43,526 nucleotides of DNA from the NCBI GenBank assembly GCA_910575405.1, contig CAJTER010000035.1, positions 1-43,526 on the forward strand, read 5' to 3'. Position 1 is the stretch's first letter, and the number at the start of each line of letters is the position of its first letter. The notes beneath the pieces are model-generated. The model had not been told where the DNA came from. It searched no databases and was given only the letters and a program-made list of their open reading frames with translations. The position numbers and the translations under genes are program-made. This DNA comes from Clostridia bacterium (GTDB taxonomy: Bacteria > Bacillota > Clostridia > Peptostreptococcales > Anaerovoracaceae). Below, in pieces: positions 14,308-22,295 of the stretch.

Positions 14308-15240
14308 TCACAGCTCCATAATAATCGCAAAAATAGGAATCATCAGTATGGATAGCACAGTGGAAAGCAGCACGCTCTTTGTAGCAAAAACAACTTCCCC
14401 TTTATACTGCTGGCTGAAAATAACGGACACAGAGCCAACCGGCATTGCAAAGCTCATAATCAACACCTTTTCCAGCAGCGTAAAATCTCCGGCCCACAGC
14501 TTTACCACTAAAAGCGTAAGAACAGGCGCGATCATCAATTTTACAAAACAGACAATGTAAACCTGCCAGTCACCCGCGATTTCTTTGAGTTTCAGGCCGC
14601 CCAGCTGGTATCCGATTACAAACATAGTCAGGGGCGTGGTTGCGGCGCCGATCATTTCCACAGAACCTCCCAGGAGCGCGGGAAGCTTCAGATCCAAAAG
14701 GAAGAGGGCCAGCCCGATGAGAACGCCGATCAGCCCCGGATTGAGGAACTGCTTTACTCCCAGCTTTAGCTTTGCCCCCGCCGATACCTGAATCAGCGCC
14801 ATTCCGATGGTAAAAATGAGTATGTCGTTAATCAGCTCAATAATAGCGGCAAAAAAGATGGCTTCCGTGCCGTAAAGGGCCTTGATGACCGGAATTCCGA
14901 TGAAGCCTGTGTTTCCAAACAGCAGCATGAAAACCATGAGGTACTGCTTTGTTTTCGGCATTTTCATAGTCTTTGCAAGAGGAAAGCTGATAACCAGCAA
15001 AATGGCAAAAATGATGAGGGAAACGGCAAATATGTAGCCGCAGCTTTTCAGGGTCTGTACACTGAAGGGAACCTGCATGGCGTCGATGACGAGGCAGGGC
15101 CAAGTCAGATTGACCACAATGCTGGAAAGGGCGTCGTTTTGGGGTTCCGTCAGTATCTCCCGTTTACGGAAAAAGATTCCCGGAACAATTAGGATAAAAA
15201 TCATAATAAGTGAATTTAAAATGGGTCCTATAATCGTCAT
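14308..15240 (-). CDS. AEC-family (auxin efflux carrier-like) transporter
   Basis: The 310-residue product has ten membrane segments in two five-helix halves, beginning MTIIGPILNSLIMIFILIVP. Family patterns include LTWPCLVIDAM, LLFGNTGFIGIPVIKALYG in the first half and MSFAMPVGSVSVIFSQQYKG in the second. In Firmicutes these proteins carry malate, other carboxylates or related anions; the substrate here cannot be read. An AGGAGGAGG site precedes the ATG. A leader terminator at 15293-15347 suggests attenuation. Confidence 0.85.
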   Translation of the reverse strand: MTIIGPILNSLIMIFILIVPGIFFRKREILTEPQNDALSSIVVNLTWPCLVIDAMQVPFSVQTLKSCGYIFAVSLIIFAILLVISFPLAKTMKMPKTKQYLMVFMLLFGNTGFIGIPVIKALYGTEAIFFAAIIELINDILIFTIGMALIQVSAGAKLKLGVKQFLNPGLIGVLIGLALFLLDLKLPALLGGSVEMIGAATTPLTMFVIGYQLGGLKLKEIAGDWQVYIVCFVKLMIAPVLTLLVVKLWAGDFTLLEKVLIMSFAMPVGSVSVIFSQQYKGEVVFATKSVLLSTVLSILMIPIFAIIMEL

Positions 15241-15292
15241 ATCTGGCCTCCTCCTGTGATCGCATGCTGTGCCGCTGCTTTGTCAGCTTCAT

Positions 15293-15347
15293 CAAAAAAA
15301 GCTATAAACCCTCTTGTTTATGACTCAAAAACAAGAAAATTTATAGC
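15293..15347 (-). terminator. leader terminator upstream of the AEC transporter
   Basis: GCTATAAA (15301-15308) pairs with TTTATAGC (15340-15347), and CTTGTTT (15313-15319) pairs with AAACAAG (15329-15335). On the minus strand the hairpin is followed by a run of seven T ending near 15294. No minus-strand gene lies upstream, so the hairpin belongs to the leader of the transporter gene at 15240. It would cut most transcripts before the gene unless relieved. Confidence 0.6.
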
Positions 15348-15369
15348 ACCATGGCGAAATTACAGTTTT

Positions 15370-15397
15370 ATTATACTCCTTCAGGGTCATTTTGCAA
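15370..15397 (-). promoter_or_regulatory. promoter of the AEC leader
   Basis: On the minus strand TTGCAA (15392-15397) and TATAAT (15370-15375) are 16 bases apart. Initiation about 15-20 bases before the leader hairpin gives a very short leader ahead of it. Confidence 0.55.
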
Positions 15398-15521
15398 GTG
15401 GGAAATGTATTTTTCGCGGGAATGTTCGGGGAAACATATAAGCGAAAAATCCACTTCCAAGCAGGTATACGGCAGCATTTGGACCATTTGTGAAACATTT
15501 ATTGCTGACCCCATGCCATGT

Positions 15522-15550
15522 TTGATTTCCCAGATAAAGGGGTATATAAT
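15522..15550 (+). promoter_or_regulatory. promoter of the NrdD-like small gene
   Basis: TTGATT (15522-15527) and TATAAT (15545-15550) are 17 bases apart. Because the promoter lies inside the longer open frame that begins at 15518, it supports the TTG start at 15578. Confidence 0.7.
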
Positions 15551-15577
15551 GAACTATGGAAGTGGGAGGTGGAAACA

Positions 15578-15859
15578 TTGAATATCGAAATTACAGGAAA
15601 CGCAAGTACGCAGGAAGCTCTTGCTTATGTAGATTATCTGGAAGAGAAGTATGGAAGGAAGCTGGAAAGCCTGGATGTTCAGCTGGACGGCGATTACGCG
15701 GATTTGAATTACAAGTTCGCGCACGTTCCCTTTGAACGGATTCGCAGGATTACTGGATATCTGGTCGGAACCATGGATCACTGGAATGATGCCAAGACGG
15801 CTGAGGAAAGCGACCGGGTCAAGCATTCCCTCGGGGACTCCTCAATGGAGCTATTTTAG
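15578..15859 (+). CDS. NrdD C-terminal-like small protein
   Basis: The start is most likely TTG, six bases after GGGAGGTG; the longer ATG frame overlaps the promoter. The 93-residue product reads MNIEITGNASTQEALAYVDY, then ends with FERIRRITGYLVGTMDHWND and AKTAEESDRVKHS. That last part mirrors the RVTGYL-x-N-x-GK-x-E-x-DR tail found in anaerobic ribonucleotide reductases. It lacks the glycyl-radical and zinc motifs, so it is not an enzyme by itself. Such stand-alone proteins are common in Clostridia and of unknown role. A strong terminator follows, so it is a single-gene transcript. Confidence 0.75.
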   Translation: MNIEITGNASTQEALAYVDYLEEKYGRKLESLDVQLDGDYADLNYKFAHVPFERIRRITGYLVGTMDHWNDAKTAEESDRVKHSLGDSSMELF

Positions 15860-15881
15860 ATAAGTTTTATCATTTAGAAAG

Positions 15882-15926
15882 AAAACTGCCGGCTTTGGGG
15901 ACGAGCATCTCAGGCCGGCAGTTTTT
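15882..15926 (+). terminator. strong intrinsic terminator
   Basis: AAAACTGCCGGC (15882-15893) pairs with GCCGGCAGTTTT (15914-15925) with a run of T, a 12-bp stem. It ends the transcript of the small NrdD-like gene. Confidence 0.9.
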
Positions 15927-16125
15927 GCGTGAAAGCGCTTTTTCTTAATGGTTCTTTCGGTAGTCCAGATATGGCTTCAGTAAAAAGGCACAAAAATACG
16001 GGAACGTATAAAGCCTTGCCGCGAACTTTTCAAATCCACCGTAACACAGCAACATTGTTATATGTGAATGTGATATAATAACAAACAAGTTTTCATATAA
16101 TGCACTATAACAGAAAGGATCGAAC

Positions 16126-17772
16126 ATGCATTTTATCAAAGATTACGTGACGGATTTACAGGAAGAGTTTCAAGGCTATAACGGCAAGCGGCTGAGCCGG
16201 GATCTGATGGCGGGGATTACGGTTGCTGCTGTTGCACTGCCTCTGGCTCTGGCTTTTGGCGTCAGCTCGGGAGCTACTGCTGCCGCAGGGCTTGTTACGG
16301 CCATTATCGGCGGAGTTGCCATCAGTCTGCTGTCCGGGGCTTCGTTTCAGATTTCCGGGCCAACAGGGGCTATGACTGCCATACTGGTAACTCTGGCTTC
16401 CAAATACGGGATGCAGGGCATTCTCATTTCCTGCTTTTTCGCCGGCGTAATTTTGGTGGCTGCCGGGCTTTTAAAGCTGGGCCGCATCATTTATTATATT
16501 CCTTCCTCGGTTATTACCGGGTTTACTTCGGGAATCGCCATTATCATCGCTCTGGGGCAGCTTGATAATTTTTTCGGCGTGACTTCCAAAGGGGATCTGG
16601 CCATTATGAAGGTGATTTCCTACTTTACTGTGGGCTTTGATCCCAATTTCGCAAGCATGGGCATTGGCCTGGCGGTGATTCTCATCATGGTCGTGTGGCC
16701 CAAAAAGTGGAACAGCAAAGTTCCTTCCTCCCTGGCGTCTCTGATTCTGGTTTTGATTTTTAATCATTTCGCAGGGCTGGATGTGGCGGTTGTGGGGGAA
16801 ATTCCCAAGACTATCTTTTTGCCGGAGCGGCTTTCCCTCTCCGGGCTTGATATCGCCAAGTTCTGGGATCTCTTTGTGCCGGCCTTTTCCATTGCGGCTC
16901 TGGCTATGATCGAATCGCTGCTCTGCGGCGCTTCCGCCGGAAAGATGAAAAATGAAGCCATCAACGGTGACCGGGAGCTGGTTGCTCAGGGAATCGGAAA
17001 TATTTTGATTCCCCTCTTTGGCGGCGTTCCCGCTACAGCAGCCATTGCCCGTACCAGCGTTGCCATCAAGGCCGGGTGTGAGACCAGGCTGACGGGAGTG
17101 TTCCACGCTGTCATTCTGCTGCTTTCCATGTTTGTGCTGGCTCCTGTTATGTCCCAGGTGCCGCTGTCTGCTCTGGCGGGAATTCTCATCGTCACCGCCT
17201 GGCGCATGAATGACTGGGATAACATTCACTTTATTTTCAGCCACAAGTTCAAAACCGGCATGATGAAATTTTTCATCACCATGGGCGCCACCGTGGTGCT
17301 GGACTTGACCCAGGCCATTATCATCGGCGTGGCTTTCTCCGCCTTTATGATCGTTGTAAAGCTGACGGATATCGACATTACTATCGCAGATATTGAAAAC
17401 GAGCGGCTGGAGGAAATCGGCATTACTCTGCCCACCGTATCAAAGCGGATCCGCATGGCTTACCTGACGGGAACTATCTTTTTCGCAGTAACGGATAAGC
17501 TGAAAAAGCAGCTGACGGAGCTGGGCAATACGGAAACCCTGATTTTGTCCATGCGGGGCGTTCCGGCCATCGACCTTTCCGGCATTCAGGCTCTTTTGGA
17601 GCTGCAGGAGGAGCTTGACGAGGAAGGGGTCACAGTTATGCTGTCCAGCGTTCAGCCTAAGGTTTTGGAAGAGCTACGGCGGGGCGGGCTCATTGAGCGC
17701 ATCGGGGAAGAACATGTCTTTGACAGCGCCGAGTTTGCCATCGTGCGGGCGCAGAAGGAGATGGAGGCGTAG
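16126..17772 (+). CDS. SulP-family anion transporter with STAS domain
   Basis: The 548-residue product has a long membrane domain (residues 25-400). It shows the SulP marks LMAGITVAAVALPLALAFGV, SGPTGAMTAIL and SFITGFTSG-like GFTSGIAIII, and ends in a cytoplasmic STAS domain (residues 440-545, MRGVPAIDLSGIQALLELQE). SulP proteins move sulfate, bicarbonate, chloride or dicarboxylates; the substrate cannot be decided from the sequence. GAAAGGA precedes the ATG. It appears to stand alone between a terminator and the promoter at 17826. Confidence 0.92.
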   Translation: MHFIKDYVTDLQEEFQGYNGKRLSRDLMAGITVAAVALPLALAFGVSSGATAAAGLVTAIIGGVAISLLSGASFQISGPTGAMTAILVTLASKYGMQGILISCFFAGVILVAAGLLKLGRIIYYIPSSVITGFTSGIAIIIALGQLDNFFGVTSKGDLAIMKVISYFTVGFDPNFASMGIGLAVILIMVVWPKKWNSKVPSSLASLILVLIFNHFAGLDVAVVGEIPKTIFLPERLSLSGLDIAKFWDLFVPAFSIAALAMIESLLCGASAGKMKNEAINGDRELVAQGIGNILIPLFGGVPATAAIARTSVAIKAGCETRLTGVFHAVILLLSMFVLAPVMSQVPLSALAGILIVTAWRMNDWDNIHFIFSHKFKTGMMKFFITMGATVVLDLTQAIIIGVAFSAFMIVVKLTDIDITIADIENERLEEIGITLPTVSKRIRMAYLTGTIFFAVTDKLKKQLTELGNTETLILSMRGVPAIDLSGIQALLELQEELDEEGVTVMLSSVQPKVLEELRRGGLIERIGEEHVFDSAEFAIVRAQKEMEA

Positions 17773-17825
17773 GAAGCGGCAGCCTCTTTTCTTCTTTTTC
17801 CAGATCCTCCTCTTCAAAGAAATGG

Positions 17826-17855
17826 TTGACGTCAAATATGACGCGGCCATATAAT
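17826..17855 (+). promoter_or_regulatory. promoter of the AAA-ATPase/nuclease gene
   Basis: TTGACG (17826-17831) and TATAAT (17850-17855) are separated by 18 bases, about 60 bases before the start codon at 17919. Confidence 0.6.
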
Positions 17856-17918
17856 TGATGTGGATGGCATTTAAAACTGTCAAAATGGGATAAGCTGTCC
17901 GGAAAGGAGCATGCAGCT

Positions 17919-19604
17919 ATGAACAAGCTGAAGATCCCCGTGGGTCGATCCGGCTTTGCGGATATTCGGGAAAACGGATATTATTATATTGACAAAAGCG
18001 GATTGATCGAGGAACTTTTGAAAACGGATGCCACACAGGTTACGCTAATCACACGGCCAAGGCGCTTTGGCAAAACATTAGCTATGAATATGCTGCGGGA
18101 GTTCTTCGACATCCAAAAGGACAGCCGGGGGCTTTTTGCCGGGCTCGCCATTTCGAAAAACCAGGAGCTGTGCAGCTGCTGGCAAAACCAATATCCCACT
18201 TTGTTTTTATCATTTCGCTCCGTAGACGCACTGAATTTTTCCGGAGCATATGGCATGCTGGCCGCCGCTGTAGCGGAGCTTTATGAGGAGCATTTTTATC
18301 TGCTGGAAAGTGATAAGCTTACTTCTGTTAAAAAAGATTTTTTCTACCGCATCGCAGCCCAAAAGGGAACCTTGGAGGATTTGAAGGGAAGCCTGAAAGC
18401 CCTGACGCAAATGCTGGCCGCCCACTACGGCAGGCCGGTGATTCTGCTGCTCGATGAATACGATGTGCCTCTGGCGAAAGCAAGCGAAAAGGGGTATTAC
18501 CCGGAAATGCTGGATGTCCTTAAAGGCATTATGCAGGTGATTAAAGATAATAACTCTCTCAAATTCGCGGTAATTACCGGATGTCTACGGATTGCCAAGG
18601 AGAGTATTTTTACTGGAACGAATAATTTCGTATCGGATACGATTTCCGATACCAGGCTCAACGAATATTTTGGCTTTACGCAGGCTGAAGTGGATCAGCT
18701 GCTGAGGGATACGGCTCTGGAAAAGCATGGCCCGGGGATGAAGGCGTGGTATGACGGATACCGGTTTGGAGGCTTTGATATTTACTGCCCGTGGGATGTA
18801 ATGAACCATGTGAACAAACTGCTGCTAGACTCGAGAGCACAGCCGGCCAGCTATTGGAAAAATTCCAGTGACAATGCGATTATCCGTTCCTTTCTCGATA
18901 TTGCCGGAGATACGATCACGCAGGATTTTGAAACTCTCCTGTCCGGCAGGCATATTATCCGGGAAATAAAAGAGGATCTGACCTATGACTACCTCCATTC
19001 TTCCGAGGATAATTTGTGGAGCATTTTATACTTTACCGGCTATCTGACCAGGGCACGGGATGCGGCGGAAGCAGAGCAGTCTCTGCCTCCAAGATGCGTC
19101 GCCCTGACCATTCCCAATGCGGAAATACAGGAAATCTTTGAAGACACTATCAAAACCTGGTTTGCGGATCGGGCAAAGGGGATGGATCGGAAGGCCTTGT
19201 TTTCCGCAATCTGGGGAGGGAACGCGCAGAAGGCAACGGAAGAAATTACACGGCTGCTGCGCAAAACCATCAGCTACCACGATTACAGGGAAGACTTTTA
19301 TCACGCCTTTTTTGCAGGTATTTTTGCAGGCGCGGGCTACAATGTGGAATCCAACCGGGAGCACGGGGAAGGACGGAGCGATATTGTGGTAAAGGATTAT
19401 AGCGGCGATCGAGCGGCTATTTTTGAGGTGAAGTATTCGAAAGAACAAAATGACCTGGAAGAGGACTGTAAAAAGGCCCTCCTGCAGATGGACAAGCGAA
19501 AGTATGCGGCGGAGCTGGAGGACGATTACGCCCAGATCATCTGCTATGGTATTTCCTTTTTTAAGAAGCGCTGCTTGCTTCGGCTAGAGGAGAGGGAGGT
19601 GTAG
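17919..19604 (+). CDS. AAA-ATPase-like protein with C-terminal PD-(D/E)XK nuclease domain
   Basis: The 561-residue product has the AAA-ATPase_like domain found in many accessory genes of anaerobes. It shows IPVGRSGFADIRENGYYYID, a P-loop-like RPRRFGKTLAMNML and a Walker B-like ILLLDEYDVPLAKA, with GCLRIAKESIFTG as sensor. The C-terminus has DIVVKDYSGDRAAIFEVKYS, the D...E-x-K core of the PDDEXK_9 family. AAAGGAG precedes the ATG. These genes are often multicopy in gut Clostridia and Bacteroidetes. Their role is unproven; mobile-element or defence links are suggested. Confidence 0.85.
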   Translation: MNKLKIPVGRSGFADIRENGYYYIDKSGLIEELLKTDATQVTLITRPRRFGKTLAMNMLREFFDIQKDSRGLFAGLAISKNQELCSCWQNQYPTLFLSFRSVDALNFSGAYGMLAAAVAELYEEHFYLLESDKLTSVKKDFFYRIAAQKGTLEDLKGSLKALTQMLAAHYGRPVILLLDEYDVPLAKASEKGYYPEMLDVLKGIMQVIKDNNSLKFAVITGCLRIAKESIFTGTNNFVSDTISDTRLNEYFGFTQAEVDQLLRDTALEKHGPGMKAWYDGYRFGGFDIYCPWDVMNHVNKLLLDSRAQPASYWKNSSDNAIIRSFLDIAGDTITQDFETLLSGRHIIREIKEDLTYDYLHSSEDNLWSILYFTGYLTRARDAAEAEQSLPPRCVALTIPNAEIQEIFEDTIKTWFADRAKGMDRKALFSAIWGGNAQKATEEITRLLRKTISYHDYREDFYHAFFAGIFAGAGYNVESNREHGEGRSDIVVKDYSGDRAAIFEVKYSKEQNDLEEDCKKALLQMDKRKYAAELEDDYAQIICYGISFFKKRCLLRLEEREV

Positions 19605-19614
19605 GAAGCGTCTC

Positions 19615-19704
19615 CTATTTGTTCGCTTTCTTTCGCGCAGTTTTTTCTGCATCAGCAGTTGTTCGGAATTTCCGAACGACTGAAACCTCATTGACAGGCG
19701 CACC
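19615..19704 (-). pseudogene. scrap resembling a RhuM-like virulence protein
   Basis: On the minus strand the frame GAPVNEVSVVRKFRTTADAE continues to a stop at 19617. SVVRKFRTTA matches a conserved stretch I associate with the RhuM group, where it lies in the N-terminal third. The rest of the gene is absent and the reading becomes Lys/Arg-rich after it. A perfect palindrome GTTCGGAATTTCCGAAC (19661-19677) lies within this codon stretch. The match is short and should be treated with caution. Confidence 0.3.
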
Positions 19705-19736
19705 CATTGTCTTTGCGCCCTTTCAATGCATCCAAA

Positions 19737-19868
19737 TCAACGTGAAATGGCGTATTTTGCCGGCATACGCAGAATTGCTGCGCGTCCGGCCAGAGACTCC
19801 TGCGCCAGCTCCATCATTTTGAATGCCTGGGAACCGGCGCGCCGGGAGGCGGTTTCCCCAAAGCTATC
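19737..19868 (-). pseudogene. remnant of an AAA_14/DUF4143 ATPase
   Basis: On the minus strand the 43-codon frame contains GSQAFKMMELAQESLAGRAA then ILRMPAKYA. This is the conserved sensor-region block (GSQ-F-MM-x-SLAGRA-IL) of the AAA_14/DUF4143 ATPases of anaerobes. It is bounded by stops on both sides and lacks the Walker motifs, so only a fragment survives. It lies directly after an intact PD-(D/E)XK ATPase gene, which marks this gap as a graveyard of accessory genes. Confidence 0.55.
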
Positions 19869-19925
19869 CTATCTTTTTGCCCCTTCCTATGATACAATTG
19901 GGTATAATAAAATAGAATAAAGTTG

Positions 19926-19951
19926 GAGCGGGATTGCCACCGCTCTTTTTT
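19926..19951 (+). terminator. intrinsic terminator ahead of the sigma-factor gene
   Basis: GAGCGG (19926-19931) pairs with CCGCTC (19940-19945), followed by six T. A TATAAT at 19903-19908 lies just upstream, so a short transcript could start and end here. It may also insulate the sigma-factor gene from upstream transcription. Confidence 0.65.
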
Positions 19952-20044
19952 CTTTTTTGAAAAACTTCCGCACCAAACGTAGTATTTGCCGCTGAAATGG
20001 TAGTATATAAGTGACACCGAACTTGGAAAGGAGGCAGTGTGACG

Positions 20045-20602
20045 ATGGAAGATAAAGAAATTATTGAATTATTCTTCAAGCGTTCCGAACAGGCCATACA
20101 GGAGTTGGACACAAAATACGGCAAAATCTGCCACAAGCTTTCCTGCAATATCGTAGGCAGCAGGCAGGATGCGGAAGAATGCGTGAGCGACGCTTATTTC
20201 GGCGCCTGGAAGGCAATTCCCCCGGCAAAGCCCGACCCGCTGCTGGCCTATATCTGCAAAATCGTGCGGAATCTTTCGCTAAAAGCCTATTACAGAAAGG
20301 CCGCCGCCAAACGAAGCAGCGCCTGTACCATCGCCATGGAGGAGCTCGAAGCCTGTATCGCGCATCCAGACACAGTGGAATCCAAAATAGAAGCCAGCGA
20401 ATTGGCCCGCATTCTCGAGCAGTTTCTGGATACACTGACTACCGAAAACCGCGTGATTTTCCTGCGCCGCTACTGGTTTTGCGACAGCTGCAGAGACATC
20501 TCCGCCCGCACAGGGCTCAGCGAAAAAAACGTATCCGTCCGGCTTGCCCGTATGCGCAAAAAAATGAAGGAATATTTAAAGGAAAGGGAGGTCTTGCTAT
20601 GA
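20045..20602 (+). CDS. ECF-type RNA polymerase sigma factor
   Basis: The 185-residue product has sigma region 2 (IVGSRQDAEECVSDAYFGAW, then LLAYICKIVRNLSLKAYYRK) and region 4 (FLDTLTTENRVIFLRRYWFC, then ISARTGLSEKNVSVRLARMR), with no region 3. That is the ECF layout. The ATG at 20045 is ten bases from AAAGGAGG; a GTG at 20039 is possible. The next gene overlaps its stop as ATGA and encodes a membrane protein, so the pair looks like a sigma with its membrane regulator. The signal is unknown. Confidence 0.9.
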   Translation: MEDKEIIELFFKRSEQAIQELDTKYGKICHKLSCNIVGSRQDAEECVSDAYFGAWKAIPPAKPDPLLAYICKIVRNLSLKAYYRKAAAKRSSACTIAMEELEACIAHPDTVESKIEASELARILEQFLDTLTTENRVIFLRRYWFCDSCRDISARTGLSEKNVSVRLARMRKKMKEYLKEREVLL

Positions 20603-21825
20603 ATTCCAAACTTTTTTCTCAGGCCATGAACCAGATTGACAGCAAATATATCCAGGAAGCGCTGCTTTATCAAGGGAAAACAAAGAAGCCCCTTTGGCTC
20701 AAGTGGAGCGCCGCTGCCGCCTGTCTGGCTATTACAATCTTTGCGATCGTGGCCGTGCTGCCTCAGAAAGAGCCAGAGACATCCCCAAAGCTGCCGCAGC
20801 TTTCTATCTCAGAGCATACAAGCGATGGCATGGGCTTTGAAGGGTACATGGCCTATAAAGCTTCTGAGCTTACCAATGCAAACCCCTGGAACGAATCCCT
20901 TGAGCTGTCCGCCCTGCCCGTCTATCAAAACTCTCTGACTTATGATGCGGACGGCATTTCAGGAGACATTGATTTTGACAGGATGCGGGAGGTTTTGCTG
21001 GAAACTGCCGGCAGGCTGGGGCTTGATACAAAGGCGCTGACTATCACCGACGATACGCCGGATGAAAAAACAAAACAGGAGATCCGCGAGAAGTTTCAAG
21101 CGACAGGAGATACCGTGCCGGAAGGGTATTTTAACCCCACAAAGCTGACCGCTAAGGCAGGCGGTGTGGAAATCGAAGTCGGGGCCGATCTGACCGCTTC
21201 TATTTTTTTCGAACCCGCCGTATCGCTTCCCCAGGAGTATAATTTTACGAATTATGCATCTTATGAAGATCTGGCTGCTGCTGCTGAATATCTGAAAACA
21301 AAGTATAAAGACGTCATCGGCTTTGACAAACCCCGGGTCAATATTTCCGGCGGCGACTATACCAATGACGGAAGGCAGGGGTATTCCCTGGAGTTTTTTA
21401 ACGCAGAGGGAAGCGCTGCCCAACAGATCGTCAATTACAATCTCAGCCGTGTGGCCTTTTCCTGTGATGACAATGGAAAGCTTTCTCTGATGCGGATCTA
21501 CAGGCCCGATTTATCCCGCAAAGCCGGAGATTATCCGATCATCACTTCCTCTCAGGCACGAGAACTGCTGGCAAATGGAAGCTATATCACCAGCGTCCCC
21601 TATGAAATGCCCGGCCTGGAATACGTTAAAAAAACAGAACTCGTCTACCGGACTGGCAGCCTTGAAGCATATTACATGCCGTATTACTGCTTCTATGTTG
21701 AACTTCCACAGGAAGAGCAAGAAAAGAAGGAAAACGGTCTGAAAACCTACAGCGCATATTATGTACCAGCGGTGGATAACGCCTATATTTCCAATATGCC
21801 CGCATGGGACGGCAGCTTTAACTGA
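20599..21825 (+). CDS. membrane-anchored partner of the ECF sigma factor
   Basis: The 408-residue product starts with a short cytoplasmic segment (MNSKLFSQAMNQIDSKYIQE), one membrane helix at residues 35-54 (WSAAAACLAITIFAIVAVLP) and an outside domain of about 350 residues. The cytoplasmic part ends IQEALLYQGKTKKPLWLKW, a style seen in many Clostridia sigma-linked membrane proteins. It has no zinc anti-sigma motif. Translational coupling (ATGA) to the sigma gene implies fixed stoichiometry. I infer an anti-sigma or sensor function. No enzymatic motif is visible in the extracytoplasmic part. Confidence 0.7.
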   Translation: MNSKLFSQAMNQIDSKYIQEALLYQGKTKKPLWLKWSAAAACLAITIFAIVAVLPQKEPETSPKLPQLSISEHTSDGMGFEGYMAYKASELTNANPWNESLELSALPVYQNSLTYDADGISGDIDFDRMREVLLETAGRLGLDTKALTITDDTPDEKTKQEIREKFQATGDTVPEGYFNPTKLTAKAGGVEIEVGADLTASIFFEPAVSLPQEYNFTNYASYEDLAAAAEYLKTKYKDVIGFDKPRVNISGGDYTNDGRQGYSLEFFNAEGSAAQQIVNYNLSRVAFSCDDNGKLSLMRIYRPDLSRKAGDYPIITSSQARELLANGSYITSVPYEMPGLEYVKKTELVYRTGSLEAYYMPYYCFYVELPQEEQEKKENGLKTYSAYYVPAVDNAYISNMPAWDGSFN

Positions 21826-21843
21826 CGAGCCTTCTAATTTCAC

Positions 21844-21872
21844 TTGATTTTACCGCCATCCTGCATTAGAAT
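21844..21872 (+). promoter_or_regulatory. promoter of the signalling operon
   Basis: TTGATT (21844-21849) and TAGAAT (21867-21872) are 17 bases apart. The three signalling genes that follow are overlapping or closely spaced and share one terminator. Confidence 0.6.
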
Positions 21873-21935
21873 AGGGCCTATAGGGATTTTTAAAATCCTC
21901 AAGATATAAATGATGTAAACAGGGAGGTCTGCTAT

Positions 21936-22295
21936 ATGGCAAAATGTATTTTAGTAGTAGATGATGACGCAATGAATTTAAAAAGGACAAAAATGGTCCT
22001 TGATAAGAATTACGACGTCGTTCTTGCAGAATCGGGAGAAGAGGCCCTTGAGAAACTCGAAAGCGAAAAAATTGATCTCGTTTTGCTGGATATTGCAATG
22101 CCGGGTATGAACGGTATGGAAACCTTTGAACACATGAAGGGCCATTACGATGATATTCCTGTCATTTTCCTGACAGCATCGGGATATGAAGACGACGTAA
22201 TGAACGCGATTAAGCTGGGAGCGGTTAATTACCTGAAAAAGCCCTATTTCCCGCAGGATTTACTAAAGCGGGTTGCAAAGGAGTTTGAAAAGTAA
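21936..22295 (+). CDS. stand-alone receiver domain (CheY-like response regulator)
   Basis: The 119-residue protein is only a receiver domain. It has acidic residues DDD at 9-11, the phospho-acceptor Asp52 in LVLLDIAMPG, Thr in FLTAS, and Lys in LKKPYFP. With no output domain it probably acts as a phosphate relay or by protein contact. Its stop overlaps the start of the next kinase gene by one base (TAATG). The neighbour carries an Hpt domain, so a His-Asp-His-Asp relay through this protein is plausible. Confidence 0.92.
   Translation: MAKCILVVDDDAMNLKRTKMVLDKNYDVVLAESGEEALEKLESEKIDLVLLDIAMPGMNGMETFEHMKGHYDDIPVIFLTASGYEDDVMNAIKLGAVNYLKKPYFPQDLLKRVAKEFEK

Noticed and set aside
16471-17244. A 257-codon minus-strand frame rich in His, Gln and Asn
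   Set aside because: It is the complement of the SulP gene and its odd composition is that of an antisense shadow.
19661-19677. Palindrome GTTCGGAATTTCCGAAC as an operator
   Set aside because: It lies within a decayed coding scrap and has no promoter nearby, so it is probably a chance of codon choice.
20179-20598. N-terminal extension of the membrane protein gene over the sigma factor gene
   Set aside because: The ATG at 20599 has a GGGAGG site and overlaps the sigma stop as ATGA, and the extension is an out-of-frame shadow.
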